Origin: Drosophila pseudoobscura
Taxonomy: Eukaryota > Arthropoda > Insecta > Diptera > Drosophilidae
Length of the DNA: 64,000 bases
Assembly (NCBI RefSeq): GCF_009870125.1
Contig: NC_046683.1
Location: forward strand, 43,415,869-43,479,868
Direction of reading: 5' to 3'
Position numbers and translations under genes: made by a program. Positions within the stretch are counted from its first letter, which is position 1. Each line of letters begins with the position of its first letter. Shown here one piece after another: positions 58,401 through 64,000 of this stretch. The notes under the pieces are model-generated. The model saw only the letters and a list, made by a program, of their open reading frames with translations, was not told the origin of the DNA and made no database searches.

Positions 58401-59793
58401 ACATGCCACAAACAGTTCTGGATGTGATACAGGACTACATCGAGCAGGCGAACAAGGGCCTGGCCAACTGGATCTTCAAGCATCGCGGCATCAAGCTGCT
58501 CTCGCTGCCAGCCACAGTGCCCATGGACTTTTTCCTGGCCACCATATCCAAGTAGGTTCGCCCCAGCACACACTGTCGAATCGAATCTAACTCTCGAACT
58601 TTCCCCAGAATAACGACCCTGACACCCAAACTCACCAAGCAAGCGCGACAAATGGTGGAGGAGCTGATCAATCAATTGAACAACGCCATGCAAATACGCC
58701 TGCTCAATAAATTCACGGTGAGTAGATTTGAACCATTTCACTGGAGGAATACAAAGTAACAATCGTTTGACCGCATGATCTTGCAGCTGTACGATCAGCC
58801 GCACTTTGATGCCACTGGACTGCTGCACTCGAACCGGTTATATGGACCCAGAGTCTCCATTCTGGTGGATGAGTGGTAAGGAGATTTAGAGCGAAAAGCC
58901 TTCAGAAGAACAGTTGCTCACGAACGAAATGAACGAATTTTAGCGGTGCCACTCCCCTGGAGGACGATGTCGACAACTTTGAGCACGTTCTCAAGATGAC
59001 CACGCACAACGATGCTCTCTACGCCTACTACTACACCGACAACAACACGAACAAGGTGAAGGTGACCGAGATCTTCGACTTCGATGATATGACGGAGCAC
59101 GATGAACTGGCCACCGACCTGCAGATCTACGAGGGCTCCGTCGAGGACCATCCGAATCCCCACCAGCACAGCCACAACACGGTCGTCAGCGAGTGGAATG
59201 GCGTCGAGTCAGGTTGGTAGCCCAAACAGCCTCACCATAGTACGACGCATCGTATCATCCACTAGACGGGATTCATCATTATTTGTAAATTGAACGAAAA
59301 CAAAAACTTTCTTACAGTACAAATCATGCCCACGACTCCCGAACTGCACGACGTAGCCTTTTAAAGCACTCCATCCAAGCACACTATTCATCGTACTTTT
59401 CATGCACCTCATATATGTATATTTAGCCTTCTTAAAGTCCAAATCGTATACCATTGGCAGGTAAATGATATGATCCAAATTGAACGTCCACACCACACAT
59501 GTTGATTGTCTCCCCGTAAAAAATTCATTCATTCATTCCCACAACAAAACACACAACGAATATAGTATGATGTCTTCAAAATTGATGTTAACTAATTTGT
59601 ATTCTTCGCAGACTTTTTCATCGATGCTCAGACGCCAAACGTGGATGTACCGAAACCAACGAACGCGCCACAATTTCTTCCCCGACTGGACTTTGAGGCC
59701 GAGTCAGACGCTAGTGTCCTCAGTGATCCCGAGGCGGATCAAAGTTTTAGTGCCTCTACGCAAAACAACGACATGTACATAGAAATTGAATGA
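52431..59793 (+). CDS. bmm: brummer: triglyceride lipase (ATGL/PNPLA2 homologue)
   Basis: Seven coding exons: 52,431-52,590; 57,627-58,309; 58,385-58,551; 58,609-58,717; 58,787-58,875; 58,944-59,212; 59,612-59,793. They give 552 residues. An alternative last exon gives 507. The patatin domain fills the N-terminus: oxyanion loop GCGFLG (7-12), nucleophile elbow GGASAG with Ser38, and the dyad aspartate in [12 protein letters not shown] (Asp157). A C-terminal region follows with hydrophobic stretches ([40 protein letters not shown]) that probably bind the lipid droplet, then an acidic tail. Brummer hydrolyses triacylglycerol on fat-body lipid droplets. The first intron is 5 kb. The promoter is repeat-linked. 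mop follows in the same direction. Confidence 0.96.
52591..57626 (+). other. bmm intron 1, 5 kb
   Basis: Donor GTGAGT, acceptor CTTTGCAG. It contains many ACATATGTA and CATACATA runs, (CA)n tracts (for example 54,655-54,666 and 55,714-55,730) and a TATATAAATAG at about 53,146, but no exon I can support. Long introns at this position often hold enhancers. I identified none. Confidence 0.7.
59318..59364 (+). CDS. bmm: Alternative last exon of bmm
   Basis: After exon 6 (ending 59,212, phase 1), the acceptor TTTCTTACAG (ending 59,317) gives a 15-codon ending that reads [15 protein letters not shown] and a TAA. Joined to exons 1-6, the total is 507 residues, the length I recall for the shorter fly isoform. 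It competes with the acceptor at 59,611. Retaining the intron gives a stop after two codons. Confidence 0.7.
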
Positions 59794-60160
59794 GAGATGA
59801 GATGAGCCATAAGCCAGCAGCCATCAGCCAGCAGCTAGCAGCGAACGTAACTTTAGTCTCGTCATATGAACTGTAACGAAACATCTCCAAAGCGGCTCGT
59901 AGCAAAGCGAAAGGCCTTTGTAGCCTTAGTTTCCATTAGAATGTAATCCTAGTTTTAGTACGACCAACGTATGTACCTAACTTAACATAGCGCGTATGCT
60001 GCCATTGTATCCCCTCTCCCCGCACATCCCGTCAGCCTGTAAGCGGCAATTAGAAAGTAATTGCCTTCTTGTTATTAGAAATGGAGGCGGAACTCGCTCT
60101 CCTCACACGACTTGTAATACCCATGCCCAATTGTCTTAGATCTAAGTTGATAAACTATAA

Positions 60161-60187
60161 AATAAAATAAAATACAATAAAATAAAT
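60161..60187 (+). terminator. bmm polyadenylation signals
   Basis: Several overlapping AATAAA motifs in an AAAATAAAATAAAATACAAT run, about 370 bases after the bmm stop. Confidence 0.65.
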
Positions 60188-60189
60188 CG

Positions 60190-60445
60190 CGAAGAAACAA
60201 AATACAATTTTCAATTAAAAAAATTTAAATTCCAATAACGATTGCACGACCGATAACTTTCGGGAAACGATACTATTCTTAAAGTTCGATACATATCAAC
60301 GGACGGCTACACTGCTTTTTCGTGTAATCAATTTTTAAACGTACATATGTATACTTTTGATCAAAGGGTACAGAAACTTCCACGTGCAGGTTTTTTAAAT
60401 TTTGCCTCTCTCAAATCGTACTTCCCTGCATAATTTATTTCAAGG
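60190..60445. other. bmm-mop intergenic start
   Basis: AT-rich DNA after the bmm polyadenylation site. CGATAACTTTCGGG and CGATACATATC lie at 60,250-60,296. No gene supported. Confidence 0.5.
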
Positions 60446-61025
60446 GATTGCATTTAAATATCCTTGTCGCTCATTCACCTTCAAGCTATTTCTATTTGGC
60501 GCTCAAGTTGGGTAGGACTTGCTCAATGTTTTTTGGAAGTTTCTCTCTATTTTGTGGTAGGATATCCTCCCTTCGTGCAGGGATTTTTCGTCTGTACAAT
60601 TTCCCTGCAGCAATGAAGGGAGAAGTTACCTGACATTCCATACTTACTTATTTTTGTGGACCTTTTTTTCCTAGCCCTTGTTTTAAACACAATTCAATAA
60701 AAGCAAGGACTAAAAACTAGCTAATCATATAGAAAATTTATTCATCAATAGACTACAATTATGTGGGCTGAGCTAAGAGCCTTAGTAAGCCAGCATTATT
60801 CAACGGAATATCAAAATTGAGCAATAGGAACGATTACTCACTTACGTTTTATTTGTTTGACCTTTTTCGCTAAAACATTTTTTCTAGACACAATCTAATA
60901 AAAAGGAGCAGTTAAAAAAACCAGTCAAGTAGAAAATTGATTCATTAATTGGATAAAATGATGTGGGCAAGGCTGAGGATTCTATCTAGCTAGTAATATT
61001 CGACGGAATATCAAAAACGAGGAAT
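60446..61025 (+). repeat. Composite dispersed repeat upstream of mop
   Basis: The left part (60,446-60,505, TTGCATTTAAATATCCTTGTC and TTTGGCGCTCA) matches 20,196-20,250. Two diverged copies of the ~190-bp unit follow (about 60,690-60,820 and 60,885-61,025), and the last runs into the mop promoter module exactly as at bmm. Confidence 0.65.
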
Positions 61026-61049
61026 ATGTATGATGGGACTTCAATTATT

Positions 61050-61154
61050 CGTCAGTACATTTACGGTATATTTTGAAATACGGGAAATTGTTTCGGTATA
61101 TTTCTGAGGCTTGGACCGGATAACATATACATCAATAAATCCGCGGTCACACTG
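61050..61154 (+). promoter_or_regulatory. mop promoter module with motif 1
   Basis: CAGTACATTTACGGTATATT, then TTCGGTATATTTCTGAGG, then ATCCGCGGTCACACTGGACAG, with CGGTCACACTG at 61,144-61,154. It aligns with the bmm module over its whole length. The leader to the mop ATG is 101 bases and has no upstream ATG. Confidence 0.7.
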
Positions 61155-61255
61155 GACAGAATCTACTCCTGTTGTTTTTGTTTAAATTTTACTTGCAAAG
61201 CAAACAATTAATTGTAATTATACACTGAGTGAAAAGGCAGAGAGGCGGACTCACC

Positions 61256-64000
61256 ATGGAAGCTGTGCCACGCCTGCATATGCTATGGTTTGCCCTAAAA
61301 TCCAGCCCGGAGGGCACCTCCTTTGCGCCTCTGAAGAAGGTAATGACCCAAGAAAAGAGAGCCGAAAATGGAGAGAGAGCAGCAACAATAGCAACAATAG
61401 ACTCCCCTAAAAATTGCAAGTATCTTTCGAGAAGCGAAATAACTGCGCTGCAGCTGGTAAAAAGTCGGCAGACATCCCCTCCGCTACACTGCCCCTCTGC
61501 AACTCGGCCTGTGCATTGGCCTGCCTTTGTTATGTGCGCTCTGAGCTGAGTCATCGTCTGATTAGCCCTCCCAGATGTGTGGGCAGAGGGAAAACAAACC
61601 CGTGAGCCGAGTCATAAGCAAATAATTGATCTGCCCGTCTTATTCCCCCCCACAGTATATAGCCGAGTTCTATCATGAGGATCCCGAGGCATATTCGAAG
61701 GAGGTGCATGCCCTGGAAACGCTGCGGAATCAGGCCATGCGCACCACCAATGATGGAGCACCCGTGATGAAGCGCTACTACTGCCAGCTTCACGCCCTGC
61801 AGAATCGCTTCCCCCAGCTGGCCGACAAGGGGATCTTCACCTTCACCTGGAAGGACCTCCACCACAATACCGTGCACGAGGTCACCGATATACGTTACGA
61901 GCGGGCAGCCGTACTCTTCAACATCGCTGCCTCCCACACCCAATCGGGGGCCTCGGCGATGCGCGGCGATGTCGATGGCATGAAAATGGCGTGCACTGAC
62001 TTCCAGGCCGCGGCCTGGGCCTATAATGAGCTGCGGGAACGCTATGCGAATGTGAACAACGGCGGCGACTTCATGACCACCGAGCTGCTCGTCTACCAGC
62101 AGCAGGTGTGCCTCGCCCAGGCGCAGGAGTGCATTCTGGAGAAGTCGCTGATCGACAACCGCAAGCCGCACATTGTGGCCAAGGTGACGGCCCAGATTGT
62201 TGTCTACTACGGTGCCGCACTGGCAGCTCTACTCACCGGAGGCGACGATGGTCCTGTGGCCCAGGTCATCAACGCCTCTGTCTACAAGCTGTGGAAGAAA
62301 TACGTGCGCTTCAAGATCAACTATCTGAACTGCATCCTCTACCTGTACCAGGGCCAGAACGCGGAGGAGAAGCGCCAAATGGGCGAGCGCGTAACGCTCT
62401 ACCAGGTGGGTACCTAGAGCTCCCTCTAGACTGACTGTATAACCCATAAATTCCATTCCAGGCCAGCTGGGATAAGCTGGAGGAGGCCCGCAAAGAGTCC
62501 AAGGGGCTGCCCGATCAAACGGAGATCAATGAGTCCCTCAGCTTCACCGCAGACGTGGTAGAGGCGAAGCGCAAGAATGCCAAAAACGAGAACGAGTTCA
62601 TCTACCACGAGGCCGTGCCAGAGCTGTCCACCATTGCCGCTGTGCAGGGGGCCAACCTGGTGAATGGCATTGGCTTCCAGGTGACCGATGAGGAGTACGC
62701 CGGGGCGGACATCTTTGCCCGACTGGTGCCCATGAAGGCGCACGAGGCCAGTTCCATGTACAGCGAGGAGAAGGCCAAGTTGCTGCGCAAGTACGGGGCC
62801 CTGCTGGAGGAGAAGGACGCCCAGCTGGAGAGCTACATGAGCTCCCTCACCCTCGACAACCTGAACATCAACGAGGAGCAGGCCAACAAGCTACCCCAGG
62901 GGATCGTGGACCGCTGCGCCGCCTTGCACGCGAACAAGACGGCGATCAGCGACCTGATCGAGGCCATGTCGCAGCTGGCCGAGATCACCACCGACGTGGA
63001 GACGAATCTCGGCGAGCTGACGCACATGCTCGAGGAGGAGGCCAGGGCGGAGAGGGAGTTCCAGGCGGCCAGCGGTGTCCAGCGCACGCCCAATGCCCAC
63101 ATCACCGAGCTGACGCGGGAGTTTCAGAAGTACAGCGAGGCCCATGCCCGGGCCGGGGAGTCCAACAACACCCTGCGGAAGGCCATGAGCCTGCACGTGA
63201 ACAACCTGAAGATCCTGGCCCGTCCCCTCCAGGAGATCCAGCAGCTGATGCCCAAGCTCAGCTCCGAGCTGAACACCGCGGAGATCTTCAAGGACGTGAA
63301 GCTGGTCCTCAACAAGGTCAACGAGATGAAGGCCCAGCGCGCCCAGTTCCATGCGGACCTCCGCATAGCAATAAACGAGGACGACATCACGGGCAAGGTC
63401 ATTGCGCACGGGGGAGGGCGGCAGGAAGGGCTGCAGGCCCTGTTCGTCGCGGAGATGGCCAAGCACGAAAGGATCACCCAGCTGCTGGACCAGAACCTGC
63501 TGGCCCAGCAGAACATTCTTCAGGCGCTCACGGAGAACTACGCCAAGGCCGCGCCCGTGCTGAAGACCCTCCAGGACGTCAAGCAGAAGCGGGAGCACTT
63601 CTACAGCTCGCTGGCAGCCTCCTACGATGTGTACGAGGATCTGCTGGCCAAGTCCGCCAAGGGGCTGGAGTTCTACAAGAAGCTGGCGGGCAATATCCAA
63701 AAGCTGCTCAGCCGCTTCAAGTCCGCCCGCGACGTGCAGTCGGAGGAGCGGCAGCAGAGAATGCAGAGCGTCAGGGCCGCCGTCACGCCCAGTAAACCCG
63801 CAGCCGAAGTGCCGCCAGCGGTCAATGGTGGAGGGGGAGCAGGAGGAGGAGTAGGAGTAGGAGTGGGGACACCAAAGCTACGGGACTACCTCAAGGCGAA
63901 GGGAGCCACCGCGGCCAGCATTGCCTCCGGCATGGTGCTCACTCCGGATGCCACAATTGCTACTCCCGCAGCAGCAGCAGCAGCTTCCTCGTATGTCCAC
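61256..64000 (+). CDS. mop: myopic: HD-PTP (PTPN23) homologue, 5' part
   Basis: Exons 61,256-61,339, 61,656-62,405 and 62,462 to beyond the window edge, all in frame with GT-AG introns; 791 residues are visible. The N-terminus MEAVPRLHMLW matches HD-PTP rather than ALIX. The Bro1 domain covers about residues 5-360 (CILEKSLIDNRKPHIVAKVT, KNENEFIYHEAVPELS, ADIFARLVPMKAHEASSMYS). A coiled-coil V domain follows to about 700 (LNTAEIFKDVKLVLNKVNEM, LLDQNLLAQQNILQAL). Then a Pro/Ala/Gly-rich linker begins, and the phosphatase-like domain should lie off the right edge. Myopic works with ESCRT on endosomes to sort signalling receptors such as EGFR. I assign it by the family match and its position next to bmm. 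Confidence 0.94.

Noticed and set aside
61256-64000. ALIX as the identity of the Bro1-domain gene
   Set aside because: Bro1 plus V domain also fits ALIX, but the N-terminus MEAVPRL and the LVPMKAHEASSMYS segment match the HD-PTP branch, and myopic is the known neighbour of bmm.

Overview
This is fly genomic DNA. Five genes in the right two thirds are recognisable Drosophila genes: Helz (CG9425), NHP2, Tdrd3 (CG13472), brummer (bmm) and myopic (mop). From memory, they are neighbours on chromosome arm 3L (Muller element D) of D. melanogaster. The proteins and the noncoding DNA are too diverged for D. melanogaster itself. Two diverged dispersed repeats look like the DINE/SGM-type repeats of the obscura group, so an obscura-group species is my best guess; that part is inference.

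Layout. Positions 1-21,200 hold no coding gene I can support, only simple repeats, AT-rich DNA, a diverged direct repeat (15.5/16.1 kb) and dispersed repeats (16.3-16.9 and 20-21 kb). A two-exon gene for a 201-residue SAM-domain protein follows at 21.28-21.95 kb (+). Helz, an Upf1-like RNA helicase of 2,180 residues, lies at 24.39-32.92 kb (+), with a leader rich in upstream ORFs and a PAM2 motif after the helicase core. NHP2 (35.04-35.58 kb) and Tdrd3 (36.09-38.86 kb) lie on the minus strand. NHP2 converges on Helz. A small 83-residue unknown gene sits at 40.19-40.45 kb (+).

From 41,157 to about 49,926 there are two head-to-tail copies of a defective Ty3/gypsy-type retroelement, both on the minus strand. 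They are nearly identical and share the same breaks in protease, RNase H and integrase. No full LTR lies between them.

bmm (52.43-59.79 kb, +) encodes the fly adipose triglyceride lipase. It has a 5-kb first intron and two alternative last exons. mop (from 61.26 kb, +) encodes the Bro1-domain HD-PTP homologue and runs off the right edge.

Functionally the genes are housekeeping or metabolic: mRNA decay and translation (Helz, Tdrd3), box H/ACA RNP and rRNA pseudouridylation (NHP2), fat mobilisation (bmm) and ESCRT/endosomal receptor sorting (mop). I see no operon-like system. The strongest unexplained signal is a repeated promoter-like module made of GTATATTT arrays. In two of its copies it ends in the core-promoter element CGGTCACACTG and is preceded by a tandemly repeated ~190-bp unit. 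It lies directly upstream of bmm and mop. A shorter copy lies upstream of NHP2, and an orphan copy sits at 50.8 kb.
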